Assembly: GCF_036231945.1 (NCBI RefSeq) | Contig: NZ_CP109599.1 | Coordinates: 5,483,501 to 5,547,500 of the forward strand | Source of the DNA: Streptomyces sp. NBC_01429 | Lineage (GTDB): Bacteria > Actinomycetota > Actinomycetes > Streptomycetales > Streptomycetaceae | Reading direction: 5' to 3' | DNA: 64,000 bases | Shown here: positions 25,414 through 32,898 of the stretch, one piece after another | How the letters are laid out: each line of letters begins with the position of its first letter | Position numbering within the stretch: position 1 is the stretch's first letter | The notes under the pieces: model-generated | Databases searched by the model: none | Told to the model about the DNA's origin: nothing | Seen by the model: the letters and a program-made list of their open reading frames with translations, nothing else | Program-made: the position numbers and the translations under genes

Positions 25414-26574
25414 ATGACCGCTCCGTTCCCGGCCGCCACACTCCCGGCCGCCCCGCTCGCCATCGGCCCGTACACCGTCCAGCCTCCGGTGGTGCTCGCG
25501 CCCATGGCCGGGATCACCAACGCCCCCTTCCGGACGCTGTGCAGGGAGTTCAGTGGTGGCAAGGGTCTGTTCGTCAGCGAGATGATCACCACGCGGGCGC
25601 TGGTCGAGCGCAACGAGAAGACCATGCAGCTCATCCACTTCGACGCGACCGAGACCCCGCGCTCGATCCAGCTGTACGGGGTGGACCCGGTCACCGTCGG
25701 CAAGGCCGTGCGCATGATCGTGGACGAGGACCTCGCCGACCACATCGACCTGAACTTCGGCTGCCCGGTGCCCAAGGTGACCCGCAGGGGCGGCGGCTCG
25801 GCCCTCCCGTACAAGCGGCCGCTGCTGCGGGCGATCCTGCGCGAGGCCGTGTCGAACGCCGGGGACCTGCCGGTCACCATGAAGATGCGCAAGGGCATCG
25901 ACGACGACCACCTCACCTCGCTCGACGCCGGCCGGATCGCGGTCGAGGAGGGGGTGACGGCGATCGCGCTGCACGGCAGGACCGCCGCCCAGCACTACGG
26001 CGGCACCGCCGACTGGGATGCCATCGCACGCCTCAAGGAGCACGTCCCGGAGATCCCGGTGCTCGGCAACGGCGACATCTGGTCGGCGGAAGACGCCCTG
26101 CGGATGGTGCGCGCGACCGGCTGCGACGGAGTGGTCGTGGGGCGCGGCTGCCTGGGCAGGCCCTGGCTGTTCGGCGATCTGGTCGCCGCCTTCGAGGGGA
26201 CGGGGACGGTGGCGGCGCCGACGCTGCGCGAGGTCGCGGCCGTCATGCGGCGCCACGCGCAGCTGCTGGGGGAGTGGATCGGGGACGAGGCCCGCGGGGT
26301 GATCGACTTCCGCAAGCACGTGGCCTGGTACCTGAAGGGCTTCTCGGTCGGTTCGACGCTCCGCAAGCAGCTGGCGATCACCTCGTCGCTCGCCGAGCTG
26401 GACGAGCTGATGGCCGGACTCGATCTGGACCAGCCGTGGCCGGTCGGCGCGGACGGACCGCGCGGGCGCACCTCGGGCAACAACCGGGTGGCGCTGCCGG
26501 ACGGCTGGCTGAAGGACCCGTACGACTGCGCGGGCATCGGCGCCGACGCGGAGCTGGACACCTCCGGCGGCTGA
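25414..26574 (+). CDS. dusB: tRNA-dihydrouridine synthase
   Basis: A 386-residue FMN enzyme: VLAPMAGITNAPFRTLCREF at the N-terminus, SIQLYGVDP, DLNFGCPVPKVTRRGGGSAL containing the catalytic cysteine, MKMRKGI, ALHGRTAAQHY and VLGNGDIWS with phosphate-binding VVGRGCLGRPWLF. It reduces specific uridines in tRNA D-loops. The bacterial DusB type is most similar; the symbol is by analogy. ATG 25414 is preferred over GTG 25396. A 7-bp tandem repeat starts at the stop codon. Confidence 0.92.
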   Translation: MTAPFPAATLPAAPLAIGPYTVQPPVVLAPMAGITNAPFRTLCREFSGGKGLFVSEMITTRALVERNEKTMQLIHFDATETPRSIQLYGVDPVTVGKAVRMIVDEDLADHIDLNFGCPVPKVTRRGGGSALPYKRPLLRAILREAVSNAGDLPVTMKMRKGIDDDHLTSLDAGRIAVEEGVTAIALHGRTAAQHYGGTADWDAIARLKEHVPEIPVLGNGDIWSAEDALRMVRATGCDGVVVGRGCLGRPWLFGDLVAAFEGTGTVAAPTLREVAAVMRRHAQLLGEWIGDEARGVIDFRKHVAWYLKGFSVGSTLRKQLAITSSLAELDELMAGLDLDQPWPVGADGPRGRTSGNNRVALPDGWLKDPYDCAGIGADAELDTSGG

Positions 26575-26592
26575 CGGCTGACGGCTGACGGC
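26572..26592 (+). repeat. Tandem TGACGGC repeat beginning at the dus stop codon
   Basis: Three exact copies of TGACGGC; the first TGA is the stop codon. Similar stop-codon duplication occurs after era. Confidence 0.85.
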
Positions 26593-26647
26593 GGCGGCTT
26601 ACGGCGCCCGGCAGCGGCTGACAGTCCGCCGAGGGCGCCGACCGCCG

Positions 26648-27418
26648 TCACCCCCGGCCCGCGCGCTCCGTCACGTCCGGGCCCGCCCGGCGGGCCAGCG
26701 GCGTCGCCGACGCCGAGTTGCTCACGCCGAACGCGACGCTGCCCGCCCGGTAGCGGTCGTCCGTCCACTCGATGGGCCGGCCCGCCGCCGTGTTCGTCAG
26801 ATGGCGCTGGCGCAGCAGCGGGCTGCCCCGGCGCACCCGCAGCAGCCGGGCGTCCTCGCTGCCCGCAGCGACCGCGTCGATGAGGTGCTCGCCGTAGTGG
26901 GCCACCACCCCCGCGTGCTCGGCGAGGCTGTCCATGATCGACACGACGTCGTCGGGCAGCGCGCGCACCACGGGCGCCACCCACTGCGTGTACGCGGTCC
27001 GCTCGACCATCACCGGCTCGCCGTCCAGCCGGCGCAGCCGCACCACGTACAGCACCTCGCTGCCGGGGGCCACCCCCAGCCGGGAGGACTCCTCCGCCGT
27101 CGCGGGCCTGCTCGTACGGCTGAGGATGCGGCTCGCCACCTCGCACCCCATGGCCTGCGCCCACTGGGCGAAGCTGTTGAGCTGCTCGAAGCTGTGACGG
27201 CGCTCCTGGCGCAGGACCACCCGCCGCGCCCCCTGCCGGGAGCCGATCAGACCGTCCGAGGCGAGCAGCCCCACGGCCTGGCGCACCGTGCCGCGCGAGA
27301 CGGACCAGCGGGCGGCGAGATCGCTCTCCGAGGGCAGCCGGGCGCCCACCGGATACTCGCCGCTCAGGATCGACCGGCGCAGCGCCTCCGCGATCTCCAG
27401 ATAGCGCGAACCGCTCAC
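26648..27418 (-). CDS. GntR family regulator, HutC/UTRA subfamily
   Basis: A 256-residue regulator with an N-terminal winged helix (YPVGARLPSESDLAARWSVS, RGTVRQAVGLLASDGLI) and a C-terminal UTRA ligand domain (VLYVVRLRRLDGEPVMVERT, SPLLRQRHLTNTAAGRPIEW). GTG 27418 is the start. It is divergent from a five-gene ABC uptake/HAD operon, the classical arrangement for a local repressor. CTTG-CAAG type dyads lie on both sides of the gap, matching the operator style of this subfamily. The effector is probably a phosphorylated compound, since UTRA domains usually bind such ligands and a phosphatase gene closes the operon. Confidence 0.88.
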   Translation of the reverse strand: MSGSRYLEIAEALRRSILSGEYPVGARLPSESDLAARWSVSRGTVRQAVGLLASDGLIGSRQGARRVVLRQERRHSFEQLNSFAQWAQAMGCEVASRILSRTSRPATAEESSRLGVAPGSEVLYVVRLRRLDGEPVMVERTAYTQWVAPVVRALPDDVVSIMDSLAEHAGVVAHYGEHLIDAVAAGSEDARLLRVRRGSPLLRQRHLTNTAAGRPIEWTDDRYRAGSVAFGVSNSASATPLARRAGPDVTERAGRG

Positions 27419-27766
27419 TGCGGCCCCCTCGCATCCCTCATGGGTCCATCCTTGCGCAAGTCCTGAACTGTGCGCAGGTGTACCGAATCGTCGATGACTT
27501 GCCCTTCACTGTAACCACACAGCGAGTCGCCCCCGGACACCCGTTGTAGCCCCCCTTGTACGCCCTGTCGATCGCGGATACTCTCCAACGTGCCGTGTTG
27601 ATCAGGGGTTTGTGGGTGCTTTTGTCTTCCCCCTGTCGTGCGGTGACGGACATCAGGCGTTAACTACCCGGACACCTGAGTCGGGCGAACTGATGCCAGC
27701 TTGTATGAACAAGTTTCTTCTTCGGGGCCCCGCCGGCGCCCCTACTTCGCCTCCGGGAGACACCGC
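27419..27766. promoter_or_regulatory. Divergent promoter region with two GntR-type dyads
   Basis: The 348-base gap has no gene. CTTGCGCAAG (27451-27460, perfect palindrome) lies 33 bases upstream of the GntR start, and CTTGT-ATGA-ACAAG (27700-27713, perfect arms) lies 54 bases upstream of the binding-protein start. Both share CTTG...CAAG half-sites, as expected for a HutC/YvoA-type regulator controlling itself and the operon. GGATACTCT near 27577-27585 could be a -10 region. Confidence 0.65.
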
Positions 27767-28915
27767 GTGACCCGAAACCGCTTCCGTGCCAACGGCAGAC
27801 TCGTCGCCGCCCTGGCACTCGGCACCGCCGCCCTCACCACCCTCTCCGCCTGTGGCGCCGCGCCCGAGGAGGACGCCTCGTCCGCCGCCACCGCGACCTC
27901 GGCCGCCGATCTCGGCGGGCTGAAGGAGCTGGTCGCCGCCGCCGAGAAGGAGGGCACCCTCAACGCCATCGCGCTGCCGCCGGACTGGGCCAACTACGGC
28001 GAGGTCATCAAGGCGTTCGAGGCCAAGTACAAGGTCAAGGTCAGCGTCGAGAACCCCGACGCCTCCAGCTCCGACGAGATATCCGCCGTCAAGTCCCGCA
28101 AGGGACAGAAGCGCGCCCCCGACGTCCTCGACCTCGGCATCTCCTTCGCCCGCAGCGGCGCCGCCGAGAAGCTCTTCGCGCCGTACAAGGTCGAGGCGTG
28201 GGACAAGATCCCGGACTCCCAGAAGGAGAAGGACGGGCTCTGGTTCAACGACTACGGCGGCTACGTCTCCATCGGCTGCGACGCCGGCCGGATCAAGACC
28301 TGTCCGGAGACCTTCGCCGATCTCCTCAAGCCCGAGTACAAGGGCAAGGTGGCGCTCAACGGCAATCCCACCAAGGCGGGTTCGGCCTTCGGCGGGGTGT
28401 ACGCGGCGTCCCTCGCCAACAAGGGCTCCTTCGGGGACATCCAGCCCGGCATCGACTTCTTCGGCAAGCTGAAGAAGAGCGGCAACTTCATCCCCGTCGA
28501 GTCCACCCCGGCCACCGTCGAGAAGGGCGAGACGCCCATCAGCATCGACTGGGACTACCTCAACGCCGGTTACGCCGACCAGTTCAAGAGCAAGGGCGTC
28601 GACTGGAAGGTCGCCGTCCCGGCCGACGGCGTGTACGCGCAGTACTACTCGCAGGCCATCAACAAGGAGGCGCCCCACCCGGCCGCCGCCCGCCTGTGGA
28701 TGGAGTTCCTCTACAGCACCGAGGGCCAGAACCTCTGGCTGAAGGGGTACGCCCGCCCCGTACTGCTGCCCTCCATGACCACGGAAGGCACCGCCGACAA
28801 GACCTTCGTCACCAAGCTGCCCGCCGTCGAGGGGACCCCGACGTTCCCGACCTCCGAGGAGCTGGACAAGGCCAACGCGGACCTCGCCGAGAACTGGGAC
28901 AAGGCCGTCTCCTGA
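27767..28915 (+). CDS. ABC transporter substrate-binding lipoprotein (AEP/polyamine/iron-like class)
   Basis: A 382-residue solute-binding protein with a lipoprotein signal (LGTAALTTLSACGAAPE; lipid-attached Cys near residue 29). The body follows the type 2 periplasmic fold of 2-aminoethylphosphonate, spermidine/putrescine and ferric-ion binding proteins: GTLNAIALPPDWANYGEVI, APDVLDLGISFARSG, LWFNDYGGYVSIG, TPISIDWDYLNAGYADQF. GTG 27767 follows GGGAGA. It is first in an operon with two permeases, an ATPase and a HAD phosphatase. A phosphonate or organophosphate ligand is the best guess, from the phosphatase and the UTRA regulator; iron or polyamine cannot be excluded. Confidence 0.85.
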   Translation: MTRNRFRANGRLVAALALGTAALTTLSACGAAPEEDASSAATATSAADLGGLKELVAAAEKEGTLNAIALPPDWANYGEVIKAFEAKYKVKVSVENPDASSSDEISAVKSRKGQKRAPDVLDLGISFARSGAAEKLFAPYKVEAWDKIPDSQKEKDGLWFNDYGGYVSIGCDAGRIKTCPETFADLLKPEYKGKVALNGNPTKAGSAFGGVYAASLANKGSFGDIQPGIDFFGKLKKSGNFIPVESTPATVEKGETPISIDWDYLNAGYADQFKSKGVDWKVAVPADGVYAQYYSQAINKEAPHPAAARLWMEFLYSTEGQNLWLKGYARPVLLPSMTTEGTADKTFVTKLPAVEGTPTFPTSEELDKANADLAENWDKAVS

Positions 28916-29832
28916 TGACAGCCGCTCCCACCACGAAGCCCGCCGAGAAGCCCGCCGAGAGCCCTGCGGCCGGGCCCGCCCGCAAGCGGCCCGGGGCGTC
29001 GCGCGTCTGGCTCGGCGCCCTCCCGCTGCTCGTCTTCGCCGGAGTGTGCTTCGGACTGCCGGTCGGCGCCCTGCTGTACGGGGCGCTGACCCGCGACGAC
29101 CCGGCGACCGGCGCCACCGCCGTGACCGGGGAACACCTCCAGCGCTCGCTCCAGGGCCCCTACCTCACCTCCCTCGTCGGCAGCGTCCAGCTCTCCGCGC
29201 TGACCGCCGTGATCGGCACCCTCCTCGGGGTGCTGATCGCCCAGGCCGTCGTCACCGCGCGCGGCGGGGCGCTGCGCAACGCGGTGCTCACCGCCTCCGG
29301 TGTGCTCGCCAACTTCGGCGGGATCCCGCTCGCGTTCGCGTTCGTCGCCACGCTCGGCATCTCCGGAGTGGTCACCAGGCTCGGCCGGCTCGACAGCCTC
29401 GGCTGGAACCTCTACTCCTTCACCGGACTCGCCGTCATCTACCTCTACTTCCTGGTGCCGCTGATGGTGCTCGTCATCATCCCGGCGCTCGACGGGCTGC
29501 GCCCGCAGTGGCGCGAGGCCGCGCAGAACGCCGGGGCCACCTCCTGGCAGTTCTGGCGCCATGTCGGAGTGCCGGTCCTCGCGCCCTCGCTGCTCGGCGG
29601 GTTCGTGCTGCTGTTCGGCAGCGCCTTCGCCGCGCACGCCACCGCCGCCGCCCTGGTCGGCGGGTCCGTCCCGCTGGTCACCCTGAAGATCGCGGACGCG
29701 CTCTCCGGCAACGTCCTGGTCGGCCAGGAGAACGTGGCGCTCGCGCTGAGCCTCGACATGATCGTGATCGCCGGACTGGTGATGGCGGTCTATCTGCCCC
29801 TCCAGCGACGGAGTTCCCGATGGCTGCACTGA
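28915..29832 (+). CDS. ABC transporter permease 1
   Basis: A 305-residue membrane protein with six hydrophobic segments and the ABC permease EAA-type loop REAAQNAGATSWQFWRHVGV. The N-terminal 25 residues are Lys/Pro/Ala rich and cytoplasmic. ATG 28915 shares its first base with the preceding stop (TGATG), so translation is coupled. It pairs with the next permease. Confidence 0.9.
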   Translation: MTAAPTTKPAEKPAESPAAGPARKRPGASRVWLGALPLLVFAGVCFGLPVGALLYGALTRDDPATGATAVTGEHLQRSLQGPYLTSLVGSVQLSALTAVIGTLLGVLIAQAVVTARGGALRNAVLTASGVLANFGGIPLAFAFVATLGISGVVTRLGRLDSLGWNLYSFTGLAVIYLYFLVPLMVLVIIPALDGLRPQWREAAQNAGATSWQFWRHVGVPVLAPSLLGGFVLLFGSAFAAHATAAALVGGSVPLVTLKIADALSGNVLVGQENVALALSLDMIVIAGLVMAVYLPLQRRSSRWLH

Positions 29833-30743
29833 CCCCGACCGCCTCCGCCGCGCCCGAAACGGCTCCCCGGCGGGCGCCGGGCGGGGCGCCCGCGCGGGGC
29901 CGTCGCCGCCCCCGCGTCTGGCGCGGCGCCGTACTGGCCCTGGCCGGGATCTACTTCGTCGTACCGCTGCTGTCCTCGTTCGTGTTCACCGTGCACATCC
30001 CGAACCAGGGCTTCTCCTTCGCCGCGTACACCGGGATCCTCTCCGCCGACGGCTTCGTCCGGAGCCTGCTGCTCTCGCTCGGACTGGCCGCCGCGACCAT
30101 CGTGCTCGCCCTGCTCCTCGCCGTACCCGCGCTGGTGGCGGTACGGCTGGGGGCGCCGAGGCTGCGGCCCGTGGTCGAGATCGTCTGCATGATGCCGCTG
30201 GTCGTACCGCCGATCGCCCTGGTCACCGGTCTCACCACGGTGCTGCGCTGGGGGCCGGACCATCTCTCCCGCACCCCGCTCTACCAGACGTTCCTGGCCG
30301 TGCAGAACGAGTCGTTCCCGGTGATCCTCGTCCTCGCCTACACGGTGCTCGCGCTGCCGTTCGTCTACCGGTCGCTGGACGCCGGGCTGCGCGCCATCGA
30401 CGTACCGACCCTGGTGGAGGCCGCGCGCAACTGCGGGGCGAGCCGCCTCCAGGTGCTCTGGCGGGTCATCCTGCCCAATCTGCGCTCCTCGCTGGCCGGC
30501 GCCTCCTTCCTCACCCTGGCGCTGGTGCTCGGCGAGTACACGATCGCCTCGCTGCTCGGCTTCCGGCCGTTCGCCGTGTGGATCGTGTCCGTCTCGGGCG
30601 CCGAGGCGCGGATGTCGGTGGCGGTCTCCCTGCTCAGCCTGCTGATCACCTGGGCGCTGCTGCTGGCCCTGTCGCGCGCCGGCACCCGCGCCGTCGCGGC
30701 GACCCCCGCCCCGCCCGCCCCCTCCGTTCCCGGCAAGGAGTAG
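29820..30743 (+). CDS. ABC transporter permease 2
   Basis: A 307-residue permease with six hydrophobic segments and the EAA loop VEAARNCGASRLQVLWRVIL. It starts with ATG 29820 inside the last 13 bases of the previous gene. With permease 1 it would form the heterodimeric channel, the same layout as PhnU/PhnV or PotB/PotC type systems. Confidence 0.9.
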   Translation: MAALTPTASAAPETAPRRAPGGAPARGRRRPRVWRGAVLALAGIYFVVPLLSSFVFTVHIPNQGFSFAAYTGILSADGFVRSLLLSLGLAAATIVLALLLAVPALVAVRLGAPRLRPVVEIVCMMPLVVPPIALVTGLTTVLRWGPDHLSRTPLYQTFLAVQNESFPVILVLAYTVLALPFVYRSLDAGLRAIDVPTLVEAARNCGASRLQVLWRVILPNLRSSLAGASFLTLALVLGEYTIASLLGFRPFAVWIVSVSGAEARMSVAVSLLSLLITWALLLALSRAGTRAVAATPAPPAPSVPGKE

Positions 30744-30750
30744 CCGCCCC

Positions 30751-31854
30751 ATGTCATCCACCTCCACCACGACCGCGCAGCGGCCGGAGGAGACCGGCGC
30801 CACCGGCGCCCTGGTCGAATTCCGGTCCCTGCGCCGGGCCTTCGGGCCCACGGTCGCCCTCGACGGCCTGGACCTGACGGCCAGGCCCGGCGAACTGCTC
30901 GCCCTGCTCGGCCCCTCCGGCTGCGGCAAGACCACCGCGCTGCGGGTCCTCGCGGGCTTCGAGCAGCCGGACTCGGGCGAGGTGCTGGTGGACGGCGAGG
31001 ACATCACCCTCGTACCGGCCAACCGGCGCGACGCGGGCATGGTCTTCCAGTCCTACAGCCTCTTCCCGCACCTCAACGCCCGCGACAACGTCGCCTTCGG
31101 GCTGCGGGTACGCAAGGTGCCGGCCGCCGAGCGGCACGCGCGCGCGGCCGAACTCCTCGAACTCGTCGGCCTGCCCGAGCACGGCGGCCGCTTCCCGCAC
31201 CAGATGTCCGGCGGCCAGCAGCAGCGCGTCGCGCTCGCCCGCGCGCTGGCGCTGCGCCCACGCGTCCTGCTGCTCGACGAGCCGCTCTCGGCACTCGATG
31301 CCAAGGTCCGCCTCACGCTGCGCGAGGAGATCCGGCGGCTCCAGCTCTCGCTGGGGATCACCACGATCTTCGTCACCCACGACCAGGAGGAGGCGCTCTC
31401 CATGGCCGACCGGGTGGCCGTGCTCAACGCGGGCCGGCTCGAACAGTGCGCGCCGCCCGCCGAGTTGTACGAGCGGCCCGCCACCGCCTTCGTCGCCGAG
31501 TTCGTCGGCACGATGAACCGGCTGCCGGGCCGGCGCGCGGACGGCGGCCGGATCGAGGTCGCGGGGCGCACCCTGCCCGTGGACGGCGAGATCCCGGCGG
31601 CCGGCGAGGTGGAGGTGCTGATCCGGCCGGAGAACGTGGTGGCCACCCCCGATCCGGCCGGCAGCGCCACGGTCGTCTCCGCGTCCTTCTTCGGCTCGGT
31701 CACCCGGGTGCTGCTCGATCTGCCGGGCGGCGGCTCCGTCCACAGCGACGTGCCGTCGCGGGACGCCGGTGAGCTGGTGCCGGGGGTGCGGGCGCGGGTC
31801 GAGCCGGCGCCCCGGCCGGTGCTGGTGGTGCCGGCCGCCGGCGGGGACGCGTGA
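30751..31854 (+). CDS. ABC transporter ATP-binding protein (spermidine/iron/AEP type)
   Basis: A 367-residue ATPase with Walker A GPSGCGKTT, Q-loop FQSYSLFPHL, signature MSGGQQQRVALARALA, Walker B VLLLDEPLSALD and H-loop VTHDQEEAL. The C-terminal 110 residues form a TOBE-like regulatory domain (EVEVLIRPENVV). It energises the importer with the two preceding permeases. Its stop overlaps the HAD gene start (GTGA). Confidence 0.92.
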   Translation: MSSTSTTTAQRPEETGATGALVEFRSLRRAFGPTVALDGLDLTARPGELLALLGPSGCGKTTALRVLAGFEQPDSGEVLVDGEDITLVPANRRDAGMVFQSYSLFPHLNARDNVAFGLRVRKVPAAERHARAAELLELVGLPEHGGRFPHQMSGGQQQRVALARALALRPRVLLLDEPLSALDAKVRLTLREEIRRLQLSLGITTIFVTHDQEEALSMADRVAVLNAGRLEQCAPPAELYERPATAFVAEFVGTMNRLPGRRADGGRIEVAGRTLPVDGEIPAAGEVEVLIRPENVVATPDPAGSATVVSASFFGSVTRVLLDLPGGGSVHSDVPSRDAGELVPGVRARVEPAPRPVLVVPAAGGDA

Positions 31855-32561
31855 GCGCCCCCGCGCCGCCGGGGCCGCACGCGTCCCCGGCCGCCGTCCT
31901 CTTCGACATGGACGGCACCCTGGTGGACACCGAGGTGCTCTGGTGGGAGACCGCCGAGGAGGTCGCGGCCGGTCTCGGCCACCGGCTCACCGACGCGGAC
32001 GCGCCGGAGGTCGTCGGCCGCGCCGTCGCCGACACGGCCGCTCATCTGATCCGGGTCACGGGCGCGGCCGACCGGGAGAAGGTGGCCGCCGAGCTGGCCG
32101 CATCCTTCTTCCTGCGGGTGGCGGCCGGGGCCCCGCCGCGCCCCGGCGCCCGTCGGCTGCTGGCCGAACTGGAGCGGGCGCGGGTGCCGTTCGCGCTGGT
32201 CAGCGCGTCACCGAGGACCGTGGTGGACTCGGTGGTCGGCGGTTCGCTCGCCGATGTCCCGTTCGCCTTCACGCTCTCGGCCGACGACACCGTACGGACC
32301 AAGCCGCACCCCGATCCGTACCGCGCCGCCGCCGGCCGGTTCGGGGCCGCGCCCGGCGCGTGCGTCGCGGTGGAGGACTCGCCCGACGGCACCGCGTCCG
32401 CCGAGGCGGCGGGGTGCCCGGTGCTGGTGGTGCCGTCGCTGCTGCCGGTCGGTCCGGGGAGCGGGCGGTACTTCGCGCGGAGCCTGGAGGACGTGGACCT
32501 CGGGATGCTCCGCGACTGCGCCGGACGGGTGCCGGACGGGCGTGATTCTCGCCACGTTTGA
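31851..32561 (+). CDS. HAD-IA phosphatase (beta-phosphoglucomutase-like)
   Basis: A 236-residue HAD hydrolase: motif I LFDMDGTLVDTE with the nucleophilic Asp, motif II LVSASPRT, motif III Lys in TKPHPDPY and motif IV VAVEDSPDGTASAEAAG. The cap region at about 25-85 is helical (C1 type). It is the last gene of the ABC operon, joined by a GTGA overlap, so it probably dephosphorylates or otherwise processes the imported compound. The specific substrate is unknown; it lacks the signature lysine of phosphonoacetaldehyde hydrolase that I could confirm. Confidence 0.82.
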   Translation: MSAPAPPGPHASPAAVLFDMDGTLVDTEVLWWETAEEVAAGLGHRLTDADAPEVVGRAVADTAAHLIRVTGAADREKVAAELAASFFLRVAAGAPPRPGARRLLAELERARVPFALVSASPRTVVDSVVGGSLADVPFAFTLSADDTVRTKPHPDPYRAAAGRFGAAPGACVAVEDSPDGTASAEAAGCPVLVVPSLLPVGPGSGRYFARSLEDVDLGMLRDCAGRVPDGRDSRHV

Positions 32562-32898
32562 TCCTGGTGAAGCTCAGATGAGCGATTCCGGGGCGGCTGC
32601 GGCGAGGCTGCATCTCTGAAAGGGGTGGCACTGCGTGCCACCCCTTCTGTGTTCAATTCCTGAACTCAGACGTCGTTGTCCCCGCTCGAATGAGCGGCTT
32701 CTGTCATGGGTGGGTCATGGCCGCTTCGAGGGGTGAAGAGGGGCCGCCGCCGACGACCGCGTGCTCCGTCCTTTCGATCCGCTGGCGGACGGGTGGTCCC
32801 AGCCGCATGACAGTCAAGTGGCCGTACCGAGCCGCCTTCGATCTGGGTATGTTCCTCGCCGTCAGGGCAGCCACCGCGTCGTCGAGGAGTCGAGACCC
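32562..32898 (+). promoter_or_regulatory. ppdK upstream region
   Basis: A 337-base gap. The first part carries the HAD operon terminator at 32620-32646. The rest has no convincing gene. TTCGAT-like and TATGTT (32853-32858) elements could form the ppdK promoter, with GAGGAG at 32884-32889 as ribosome-binding site nine bases before GTG 32899. Confidence 0.45.
32620..32646 (+). terminator. Terminator of the ABC/HAD operon
   Basis: AAGGGGTGGCA and TGCCACCCCTT form a perfect 11-bp stem with loop CTGCG followed by CTGTGTT. It lies about 58 bases after the HAD stop. Confidence 0.88.
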
